NCBI RefSeq assembly: GCF_044547355.1
Contig: NZ_JBIUAG010000043.1
Coordinates: forward strand, 8,603 to 72,602
Reading direction: 5' to 3'
DNA: 64,000 nt
Source: Kutzneria sp044547355
GTDB taxonomy: Bacteria; Actinomycetota; Actinomycetes; Mycobacteriales; Pseudonocardiaceae
Each line of letters starts with the position of its first letter. The stretch's first letter is position 1. This document shows, piece after piece, positions 17,562 to 24,536 of the stretch. A program made the translations under genes and the position numbers. The notes under the pieces are model-generated. The model was not told the origin of the DNA. It saw nothing but the letters and a program-made list of their open reading frames with translations, and ran no database searches.

Positions 17562-17573
17562 TGGTCTGAACCA
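17562..17573. promoter_or_regulatory. DasR-like (dre) operator candidate upstream of pckG
   Basis: TGGTCTGAACCA matches 10 of 12 core bases of the DasR site TGGTCTAGACCA. It lies 309 bp before the pckG start, in the presumed promoter region. DasR links aminosugar status to central metabolism in streptomycetes, so control of gluconeogenesis would make sense, but this is inference. Confidence 0.35.
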
Positions 17574-17768
17574 ATGGGATTTCCGAAACGATTCCGGAGT
17601 GACCGGGGTTACAGCGTGGAAGCGCTCTCAGTGATCGGTTTTCGGGGTTCTGGCGTGCTCAAAAAGAGTGCTGAATCGATTCCTTGATCGCTTATGTGAG
17701 GTGGCTGACAGGTGAACGGTCGGCCACTGGTGTGTAACCCGGATACAGTGGGGCATCCCCTAAAACCT

Positions 17769-17842
17769 CACACCCGGACGCCGCCGGGTGTGGTTCCGCA
17801 TTTCATGAGGACGCCGTCGTCTGCCTAGGGACAGCGGCGTCC
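17769..17842 (+). promoter_or_regulatory. Two leader hairpins in the pckG 5' region
   Basis: Hairpin 1 pairs CACACCCGG (17769-17777) with CCGGGTGTG (17784-17792). Hairpin 2 pairs GGACGCCG (17809-17816) with CGGCGTCC (17835-17842). Both lie 40-113 bp upstream of the ATG, so the mRNA leader is structured. They may be an attenuator, an RNA-binding-protein site, or a terminator of unrelated transcription. No known riboswitch class is recognised. Confidence 0.4.
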
Positions 17843-17881
17843 CTGTGCTTTCGTCCGGCAGACCCCAGGGCAGGAGACGAG

Positions 17882-19693
17882 ATGACCGCACTGACCATCC
17901 CCGGTCTCGACCAGGCACCGACCACCAACGAGCGGCTGCTGAACTGGGTGCAGGAGGTGGCGGAGCTGACCACGCCGGACCGGGTGGTCTGGGTGGACGG
18001 GTCCGAGGCGGAGTCGAAGCGCATCAACGCGGCCCTGGTCGAAGCGGGCACCTTCGTGCCGCTGAAGAAGAAGCCGAACTCCTACTGGGCGGCCTCGGAT
18101 CCCACCGACGTGGCCCGGGTCGAGGAGCGCACCTTCATCTGCTCGGTCGACCCGGCCGACGCGGGTCCGACCAACAACTGGATGGACCCGGCCGAGATGA
18201 AGGCCCTCATGACCGAGCTCTACCGGGGCTGCATGAGCGGTCGCACGATGTACGTCATTCCGTTCTGCATGGGTCCGCTCGACGCCGAGAAACCCATGCT
18301 GGGGGTGGAGATCACCGATTCGGAATACGTCGTCGCCTCGATGCGCATCATGACCCGCATGGGCAGCAAGGCCCTGGCTCGCTTCACCGATGACGCGGAG
18401 TACGTGGAGGCACTGCATTCCGTCGGCGCGCCGCTGGAGCCGGGCCAGGACGACGTGCCGTGGCCGTGCAACGACACGAAGTACATCACGCAGTTCCCGG
18501 AGGAGCGGCGGATCTGGTCCTACGGCTCGGGCTACGGTGGCAACGCCCTGCTGGGCAAGAAGTGCTACTCGCTGCGCATCGCCTCGGTGATGGCCCGCGA
18601 CGAGGGCTGGCTGGCCGAGCACATGCTGATCCTCAAGCTGATCTCGCCGGAGAACAAGGTCCACTACATCGCGGCTGCCTTCCCGTCGGCCTGCGGCAAG
18701 ACCAACCTGGCCATGCTGGAGCCGACCATCCCGGGCTGGAAGGTCGAGACGCTCGGCGACGACATCGCGTGGATGCGGTTCGGTGAGGACGGCCGGCTGT
18801 ACGCGGTGAACCCGGAGTACGGCTTCTTCGGCGTCGCCCCGGGCACCGACTACCACACCAACCCGAACGCCATGCGCACCATCGAGCAGGGCAACTCGGT
18901 GTTCACCAACGTGGCGCTGACCGACGACGGCGACATCTGGTGGGAGGGCATGGGCGAGAAGCCGGCCCACCTGATCTCGTGGAAGAAGCAGGACTGGACG
19001 CCGGAGTCGACCGAGCTGTCCTCGCACCCGAACTCCCGCTACTGCACGCCGATGCAGCAGTGCCCGATCCTGGCCCCGGAGTGGGACGACCCCAAGGGCG
19101 TGCCGATCTCGGCGATCTTCTTCGGCGGCCGCCGCGCCAGCACGGTGCCGCTGATCACCGAGTCCCGCGACTGGCAGCACGGCGTGTTCATGGGCGCCAC
19201 GCTGTCCAGCGAGACCACGGCGGCGGCGGTCGGCCAGGTCGGCGTGGTGCGCCGCGACCCGATGGCCATGCTGCCCTTCATCGGCTACCACGCCGGCGAC
19301 TACTTCAACCACTGGATCCAGCTGGGCAAGAACGCCAACGCGGAGAAGCTGCCCAAGATCTTCTACGTGAACTGGTTCCGCCGCGGCGAGGACCGCGGCT
19401 TCCTGTGGCCCGGGTTCGGCGAGAACAGCCGGGTGCTGAAGTGGGCCATCGAGCGCCTGGAGGGCACGGCCGCGGCCGAGGAGACGCCGATCGGCCACGT
19501 GCCGACCCCGGCCGACCTGGACCTGACCGGCCTGGACGCGCCGGCCGAGGCCGTCGCCGCCGCGCTGGCCTTCGACGCCGACGAGTGGCGGGCCGAGCTG
19601 CCGCTGATCGAGGAGTGGTTCGCCAAGATCGGCGACAAGCTGCCCACCTCGCTGCGTGACGAGTTCGAAGCGCTCAAGCAGCGCCTGGGCTGA
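17882..19693 (+). CDS. pckG: Phosphoenolpyruvate carboxykinase (GTP)
   Basis: 603 residues, the normal length. The start ATG at 17882 follows GCAGGAGACGAG. Key motifs: FPSACGKTNLAM (P-loop with the reactive Cys), SGYGGNALLGKKCY, GDDIAWMRFGEDGRLYAVNPEYGFFGVAPGT split around the kinase-2 Asp pair, and NWFRRGEDR. The enzyme converts oxaloacetate and GTP to PEP, the first committed step of gluconeogenesis. It is a single-gene unit with a long leader and its own strong terminator. Confidence 0.97.
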   Translation: MTALTIPGLDQAPTTNERLLNWVQEVAELTTPDRVVWVDGSEAESKRINAALVEAGTFVPLKKKPNSYWAASDPTDVARVEERTFICSVDPADAGPTNNWMDPAEMKALMTELYRGCMSGRTMYVIPFCMGPLDAEKPMLGVEITDSEYVVASMRIMTRMGSKALARFTDDAEYVEALHSVGAPLEPGQDDVPWPCNDTKYITQFPEERRIWSYGSGYGGNALLGKKCYSLRIASVMARDEGWLAEHMLILKLISPENKVHYIAAAFPSACGKTNLAMLEPTIPGWKVETLGDDIAWMRFGEDGRLYAVNPEYGFFGVAPGTDYHTNPNAMRTIEQGNSVFTNVALTDDGDIWWEGMGEKPAHLISWKKQDWTPESTELSSHPNSRYCTPMQQCPILAPEWDDPKGVPISAIFFGGRRASTVPLITESRDWQHGVFMGATLSSETTAAAVGQVGVVRRDPMAMLPFIGYHAGDYFNHWIQLGKNANAEKLPKIFYVNWFRRGEDRGFLWPGFGENSRVLKWAIERLEGTAAAEETPIGHVPTPADLDLTGLDAPAEAVAAALAFDADEWRAELPLIEEWFAKIGDKLPTSLRDEFEALKQRLG

Positions 19694-19699
19694 GCAGTG

Positions 19700-19750
19700 T
19701 CATGAAGGGCCCCTTCCTCGCGTTGAACGTGAGGAAGGGGCCCTTCATGA
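19700..19750. terminator. Terminator hairpin of pckG, 20-bp perfect stem
   Basis: The arms are 19700-19719 and 19731-19750, perfectly complementary, with an 11-base loop. It starts 7 bp after the pckG stop. There is no U-tract, as is common in actinomycete terminators. Confidence 0.9.
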
Positions 19751-19832
19751 CGTGAAAACGGCTCCCCCGGACGAGTGAGCAACCGGACTGCGGCGTGCGG
19801 CGTCCTCCTCATCGAAAGAGGAGGTGTGTCAC

Positions 19833-19988
19833 GTGATTTTCGCGGCCTTGGCGATGCTGGTGCTCGCGGCGATCGCCCTTCCCATGGCGACCATCGCGCT
19901 GACCAGATCCGCCCACAAGACGACCGTCGACGGGGAGCCACCGGCGGCCACGGATCAGCTCGACAGCGATCCGGCGGCGGCCCACTAG
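19833..19988 (+). CDS. 51-residue single-span membrane protein (small ORF)
   Basis: GTG at 19833 with a strong AGAGGAGG ribosome site from 19818. Residues about 2-23 form one hydrophobic helix (IFAALAMLVLAAIALPMATIAL), followed by a hydrophilic acidic tail of about 28 residues. It lies between the pckG terminator and the convergent septum-formation lipoprotein gene, ending 4 bp before that gene's stop. Family unknown. Confidence 0.6.
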   Translation: MIFAALAMLVLAAIALPMATIALTRSAHKTTVDGEPPAATDQLDSDPAAAH

Positions 19989-19992
19989 GAAC

Positions 19993-20895
19993 TCAGCTCG
20001 GCAGCGGCCCGCTGCCGATGTGCTCGAGGCGGGCGCCGACCGGGCGCGCGGCCTCGGCGTAGCAGATGAGGTTGGTGTATCCCTGCGCCCAGGCCTGCCG
20101 GGTGTCGGGGGCCCGCCAGGTGTAGGTGACGTCCGTCCGCGACGCCGTGCCCAGGTAGCTGACCAGCTCCTGCGAGCAGCGGTCGCGGGCGATCTGGTTG
20201 ATCACCTCGGTCGCCGGCATCGGATCGGTGTACCGGCCCAGCGCCTGCACGCCCGGCAGCGCCTCACCCAGGTGCGGCTTGTCGCACGAGCCGAACTCCA
20301 GGGTCTGGCTGTGCGAGGGCGAGCTGACCGTGCACGTCTGGTACTTGGCGAAGCCGGCGCCGGTCAGCACGTGCCGCAGCGAGCCGGCGATGGTGAGCGG
20401 ATTGCCGGCCGAGTCGATCTGCGTGGCCGCGCACACCATCCACCGCTCGCCCTGCGTCCACGCCTCGGCCTGCGGCCAGAACGCCCAGGCCTGGATGTCG
20501 GTGGCGTCGGCATCCTTGGCGCCCAGGTAGTCGCCGAGCGCGTCCCGGCACTGCGGCAGGGACTCCCGGGTCATCGTGGTGTCGTCGGGCATCGACGTGG
20601 GCAGCCCGTCGGGGAGCTTGCCGACCAGGGTCACTTCGCCCTGGTGCGGCTGCCCGCACGCGACGGTCCGGTGGTTGGCGTCGATGCAGTCGCCGACGGC
20701 CGGCAGCGTGTCGTGGCTGACGCCGCCGCTGTCCACCTTCGGCACCGGCAACGGGCCGTCCCCGGCCGCGTTGTTCGGCGAGCTCGGAGTGACCGACAGC
20801 GCCTCGGACAGGTCCATGGTGGGTCTGCCGCAGGCCGCCGTCATGCCAACCAATGCCAGCACGATGACCGCCAACCAGCCGTGCCGCACCATCAC
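19993..20895 (-). CDS. Septum-formation family lipoprotein
   Basis: 300 residues. Signal peptide with lipobox TAAC (Cys22), a Pro/Asn/Ser linker, then two related Cys-containing repeats (PAVGDCIDANHRTVACGQPHQGEV near residues 65-90, and CTVSSPSHSQTLEFGSCDKPHLGEAL near 190-215). Each has the V/G-x-C ... C-x-x-P-H-x-G-E pattern of the Septum_form domain. Proteins with this domain are found in actinobacterial envelopes; their biochemical role is not established. Confidence 0.78.
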   Translation of the reverse strand: MMVRHGWLAVIVLALVGMTAACGRPTMDLSEALSVTPSSPNNAAGDGPLPVPKVDSGGVSHDTLPAVGDCIDANHRTVACGQPHQGEVTLVGKLPDGLPTSMPDDTTMTRESLPQCRDALGDYLGAKDADATDIQAWAFWPQAEAWTQGERWMVCAATQIDSAGNPLTIAGSLRHVLTGAGFAKYQTCTVSSPSHSQTLEFGSCDKPHLGEALPGVQALGRYTDPMPATEVINQIARDRCSQELVSYLGTASRTDVTYTWRAPDTRQAWAQGYTNLICYAEAARPVGARLEHIGSGPLPS

Positions 20896-20962
20896 TCCCC
20901 TCGTCCGAACCGACCATCGGCCGTTCGACCGTACCGGCTCAACCGGCCGTCAACCTGGCAAT

Positions 20963-21013
20963 GACCTGAGGGATGCTTGCACGCTGCCGTGGCGGGCAAG
21001 CATCCCCCAGGTC
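20963..21013 (-). terminator. Terminator hairpin, 18-bp stem with one mismatch
   Basis: The arms are 20963-20980 and 20996-21013 with a 15-base loop. It lies 13 bp after the stop of the pyroglutamyl-peptidase-like gene and upstream of the lipoprotein gene, both leftward. It therefore separates the two transcripts. Confidence 0.8.
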
Positions 21014-21025
21014 GGCTACCCACTG

Positions 21026-22327
21026 TCAGCTCAAAGCATTCGCCGCGGCCGTGACCAGTGCGACGGCCTGGTTGGCGATCGCGGTCCGCCGGGCCTCGAA
21101 CGCCGGGTCGGTCAGCGCCGTCGGGGCGGTGGGGACGCCCAGCACCGGCGTGTGCAGGTGGCCGCCGCGCACCGCGGTCGCGCCCAGGCCCAGCCGCACC
21201 CGGTTGGACCGGTACATGCTCTCGTTGGACAGGTAGTCACCGCCGCCGCCCTGTGCGGCGATCTCGCCCGGCTTCGGCGCGTCGGTCCGGCAGACCTGCT
21301 GGCCGGTGCCCGGGTGGCTGCTGTCGGACCAGACGCAGAACAGCAGGTCGAAGTTCACCGGATAGCTGCCGGTCGGGGTGGCCTGCATCTGCTGGTACGG
21401 CAGCGTGGTCTCGATGAACTGGTCGGCCGGCTGCGGCCAGCCGGCGGCCGCCGGCACCGGGCCGGTGGAGCTGGCGTCCAGGTTGTCCGGGAAGCCGCCG
21501 CGCCAGTCGCCGGCCCAGCGCTCGATGTCGAACTGGCCGGGGCGGCCCTGGCTGATCGTCATGATCAGGTCCGGCCGGTGGGCGGCGTCCTTGATCGCCG
21601 TGCCGTAGGCCGCCTCGACGATGCCCTGGTCGAAGTAGCTCCACACCACCGGGAAGCTGACCGCCTGCACCACCGCCGGCCCGCCGGGCGTAGTGACGGT
21701 CAGGCCGTCGAGCTGGAGCGCGGCCGCGCCGGCCGGGTTGGAGATGCGCACGCCGGCGCCGTCCAGCTGGAACGGGTCGAAGCCGCTGACCATGATCTTC
21801 TTGACCCCGGAGCCGGCCGGCAGCCGGTCCGAGTCGAGGCCGCGGGAGCCGTGGTCCAGGGCGGTGAGCAGGGCGGTCCGGTCGGCCGTGGAGACGGTGA
21901 ACTTCGGCTGCCACTGCCGCAGCGCCTTGGTCATCTGCAGCCGGGCCCAGTACAGCGGGCGGTCGTCGTGGGGGTCGAGCGTGCCCAGGCCGGGGCGGCG
22001 GCCCTGGGCGCGGTCGACGGCGGTCTGCCAGAGGTTGTCGCCGGCCGCGGTCACCAGCGTCCGCGCGGCCGGGAGCGACCTGGCCGCGCACAGCTGCTGG
22101 CTCAGGTCGGCGACCAGCGGGTCGAAGCCGGCCTGGGTGACCAGGGTCGGGCCGACGGCGGGGCCGCCGGCCGGCATGGTCGCGGCCAGCCGCTGCTCCT
22201 CCACGGTGAGCTGGGCGTTCGGGGTGAAGCACTGGGCGTCCGGAGCGGCCTGGGCGACCGCAGGGCTCAGCAGGGTGAGCGCCAGCACCGCCGGGGCCAG
22301 GATGTGAATTTTCTTCGTAATCGCCAC
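21026..22327 (-). CDS. Secreted pyroglutamyl-peptidase-like protein, Cys replaced by Ser
   Basis: 433 residues from a GTG at 22327, the only start next to the signal peptide (KK, then a core ending AVAQAAP near residue 28). About 140 residues unique to this protein precede a peptidase C15 domain starting at KKIMVSGFDPF (176-186) with the family's NPAGAAAL. The catalytic Glu is in DIERWAGD (Glu269) and His in GHLHTP (His392). The position of the catalytic Cys reads YLSN (Ser367) instead of YVCN. Cytosolic Pcp removes N-terminal pyroglutamate; this exported version may be a different hydrolase or a binding protein. Confidence 0.75.
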   Translation of the reverse strand: MAITKKIHILAPAVLALTLLSPAVAQAAPDAQCFTPNAQLTVEEQRLAATMPAGGPAVGPTLVTQAGFDPLVADLSQQLCAARSLPAARTLVTAAGDNLWQTAVDRAQGRRPGLGTLDPHDDRPLYWARLQMTKALRQWQPKFTVSTADRTALLTALDHGSRGLDSDRLPAGSGVKKIMVSGFDPFQLDGAGVRISNPAGAAALQLDGLTVTTPGGPAVVQAVSFPVVWSYFDQGIVEAAYGTAIKDAAHRPDLIMTISQGRPGQFDIERWAGDWRGGFPDNLDASSTGPVPAAAGWPQPADQFIETTLPYQQMQATPTGSYPVNFDLLFCVWSDSSHPGTGQQVCRTDAPKPGEIAAQGGGGDYLSNESMYRSNRVRLGLGATAVRGGHLHTPVLGVPTAPTALTDPAFEARRTAIANQAVALVTAAANALS

Positions 22328-22402
22328 CTGAACGAGTGTTGTGCATCCGTGCGTAGAGCAACACGGCAAGTAGTCGGTTTTCGCGCGGAGGGTCAAACGC
22401 CG

Positions 22403-24106
22403 ATGGCACGCAGAGGCATGGCCGGGGACGTGGCGATCGTCGGCGCGGCGGTGCTGGTCGCGGCCGGGGTGCTGGTCGCGGTGGCCACTCCCAGCACCAA
22501 GGTGCAAGCGTTTGCCAACGAGCTGACCGGCGGTGGCGACGCGCCCGCGGTGCCGCTGCCCGGCCCGCCCGCGGCCTCCTCGCACGCGTCGCCGGTGCCG
22601 ACCACCACCGTGCAGGCGCAGATCGTCGTGCAGACCGACGCCACCGGCCGCATCGTCGGCATGCAGCCGCGGACCCCGCTGCCCTCGACCGCCGGCAGCT
22701 CCCCGGCGCAGGCCGCCCAGTCCCACCTCGACGACATCGCCCAGGTCTGGCAGGTCGACCCGTCGACGCTGCGCCTGGCCGACGTGCGGCCGGTGCCGTT
22801 CGGCACGGTCGTGCGCTACCAGCAGACGATCGGCGGCGTGCCGGTGTTCGGCGGCCAGATCGTCGAGGCCCTGAGCAAGGACGGCTCGCTGGTCAGCGCG
22901 GTCGGCAAGACCACCAAGGCCCGGTCCGGCGGCTTCCCGACCGACCAGTCGCAGACCGTGCGGGCCGCCGGCCAGAAGGCGGTGGCCGCGACCGCCGACG
23001 CCAAGAAGCTGTCGGCCAAGGACCTGAGCGTGCAGGCCACCGACCAGTACTGGTGGGACCCGACGCTGGGCGGCACGACCGGCAAGGCCGTGGCCAAGCC
23101 GGTCTACGTGGTGCACATCCGGGGCGCCCGGGCCGACCAGCAGTGGTCCATGGTCGTCGGCGCCAGCAACACCGACGTGGTGCAGTCCTGGTCGGAGACC
23201 CGGGAGGCGACCAACCGGGACGTCTGCGACGCGCGCCGGCAGCTGGTCAGCGGCAGCCAGGGCTCGGTCCGCTGCGGCACCTCGTTCCCGCTGGTCCGCA
23301 CCGAGCGCGGCGGCACCGCCACCGGCGACGTCGGCTCGGTGTTCAAGTTCTTCGGCGACGCCCAGAACTTCTACGCCCGGTTCACCGGGCTCGACCTGAC
23401 CTCGCTGATCGGCGCGGACTACGGCGACGGCACCGGCAAGGCCATCCGCGGCACGGTCCGGATCTGCATGGTCGGCGAGCGCTGCCCGTTCCTCAACGCG
23501 TTCTGGGACGGCGAGCAGATGGCCTTCGGCGAGGGCGTCACCACCGAGGACATCACCGGCCACGAACTCACCCACGGCGTGACCCAGCACACCTCGGGCC
23601 TGCAGGGCGGGCAGGCCGACGCCATCAACGAGGGCATGTCCGACGTGTTCGGCAAGTTCATCGGCATCACCTCGAACGACCCCAACAGCGCCGGCGCCGA
23701 CCGCTGGTCCATCGGGGCCGGCTCGGCCATCGGCGTCATCCGGGACATGCGCAACCCCAACCGGTTCCAGCAGCCCGACCGGGTCAACGGCGCGTTCTGG
23801 GTGACCGACAACCCCGATCCGCACGTCAACGACGGCGTGGTCAACAAGGCCTCGTTCCTGATCACCGACGGGGCCACCTTCAACGGCCGGACCGTGCGCG
23901 GGCTCGGCGTGGCCAAGGCCGTGCAGGTGTGGTTCGGGGTGGAGAACCTGCTCACCCCGCGGTCCACCTTCCAGGACCTCGGCAACGCGCTGACCGTCTC
24001 CTGCCAGGCCAACCTGGCCGCCGGCGTCGCCGGCATCACCCAGGACGACTGCGCCCAGGTCGCCAACGCCGTCGCGGCCACCCAGCTCGATCAGGCTCCC
24101 CGGTGA
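22403..24106 (+). CDS. Exported thermolysin-like metallopeptidase (family M4)
   Basis: 567 residues. ATG 22403 with GGAGGG at 22387. An N-terminal hydrophobic segment (residues about 8-30) is a signal peptide or anchor. An FTP/PepSY-type propeptide follows (to about residue 250). The zinc site is GHELTHGVTQH (HExxH), with the third ligand in NEGMSDVFG and the catalytic His in DPHVNDGVVNKASF. It digests extracellular protein after autoprocessing. It is divergent from the secreted peptidase-like gene and has a 75-bp shared promoter region. Repeat copy B begins 4 bp after its stop. Confidence 0.93.
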   Translation: MARRGMAGDVAIVGAAVLVAAGVLVAVATPSTKVQAFANELTGGGDAPAVPLPGPPAASSHASPVPTTTVQAQIVVQTDATGRIVGMQPRTPLPSTAGSSPAQAAQSHLDDIAQVWQVDPSTLRLADVRPVPFGTVVRYQQTIGGVPVFGGQIVEALSKDGSLVSAVGKTTKARSGGFPTDQSQTVRAAGQKAVAATADAKKLSAKDLSVQATDQYWWDPTLGGTTGKAVAKPVYVVHIRGARADQQWSMVVGASNTDVVQSWSETREATNRDVCDARRQLVSGSQGSVRCGTSFPLVRTERGGTATGDVGSVFKFFGDAQNFYARFTGLDLTSLIGADYGDGTGKAIRGTVRICMVGERCPFLNAFWDGEQMAFGEGVTTEDITGHELTHGVTQHTSGLQGGQADAINEGMSDVFGKFIGITSNDPNSAGADRWSIGAGSAIGVIRDMRNPNRFQQPDRVNGAFWVTDNPDPHVNDGVVNKASFLITDGATFNGRTVRGLGVAKAVQVWFGVENLLTPRSTFQDLGNALTVSCQANLAAGVAGITQDDCAQVANAVAATQLDQAPR

Positions 24107-24110
24107 CCAG

Positions 24111-24217
24111 CCCCCACCCAATCCCAGGGGGGCGACCCCGCTGCCAGTCTATCGGCCAGGGGGCTCGGACGGGTGGGGTGAAGATCGACATGTGGACAAC
24201 TCGGGGCCTGTGGACAA
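24111..24217 (+). repeat. Dispersed intergenic element, copy B
   Basis: The cleanest copy. Block 1 (24111-24151) contains CCCCCACCCAATCCC, GGGGGGCGACCCCGCTGCCAG and TCTA. GGGTGGGG near 24170 could pair with the leading CCCCACCC. AAGATCGAC follows at 24181, then two exact TGTGGACAA boxes at 24191-24199 and 24209-24217. It lies between the M4 peptidase and DUF3311 genes. Confidence 0.75.
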
Positions 24218-24326
24218 GCCACGCTGGCGATCCACGGTCACAATTCAGACACCTGATCACCTGATCGGGGCAGGCGCGATCATCCCGGCTTAACATCCGC
24301 TTCATCCGCGACGCCGGGAGGATGAC

Positions 24327-24536
24327 ATGTCGAACGAACCGCCACCGCGGCGGTGGAACCCGTGGAACCTGTTGCTGCTGGTCCCGCTGCTGATGTTGAT
24401 CACGCCGTGGTACAACTTCGACGGGCCCCGGGTCTTCGGCCTGCCGTTCTTCTACTGGTACCAGTTCCTGTTCGTGCCGGTCGGCGTGATCTGCGTTGGC
24501 GTGGTCTACGCCAAGAGCCGGGGTGAGGGCCGATGA
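24327..24536 (+). CDS. DUF3311 small subunit of a solute symporter
   Basis: 69 residues with two membrane helices (WNLLLLVPLLMLITPWYNF and FLFVPVGVICVGVVYAK) joined by a short loop ending FYWYQFLF. This is the standard DUF3311 pattern found directly before MctP-type sodium:solute symporters. ATG 24327 follows GGGAGGATGAC. It overlaps the symporter gene by 4 bp. Probably an accessory membrane subunit. Confidence 0.88.
   Translation: MSNEPPPRRWNPWNLLLLVPLLMLITPWYNFDGPRVFGLPFFYWYQFLFVPVGVICVGVVYAKSRGEGR

Larger units (their letters stand above)
17186..17881. other. 696-bp intergenic region before pckG
   Basis: No convincing gene on either strand. From left to right it holds about 150 bp without recognisable structure, repeat element copy A (17337-17449), a more A/T-rich stretch with a DasR-like site (17562-17573), and the leader hairpins of pckG (17769-17842). 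The pckG promoter should lie between about 17600 and 17760. Confidence 0.6.

Noticed and set aside
20576..22402. Upstream extension of the M4 peptidase frame
   Set aside because: A ribosome site and signal peptide begin at 22403; the upstream frame is antisense to two well-supported leftward genes.
22328..24121. Upstream part of a 1031-codon minus-strand frame
   Set aside because: Only the segment below 22327 has a signal peptide and C15 motifs; the rest is antisense to the M4 peptidase.
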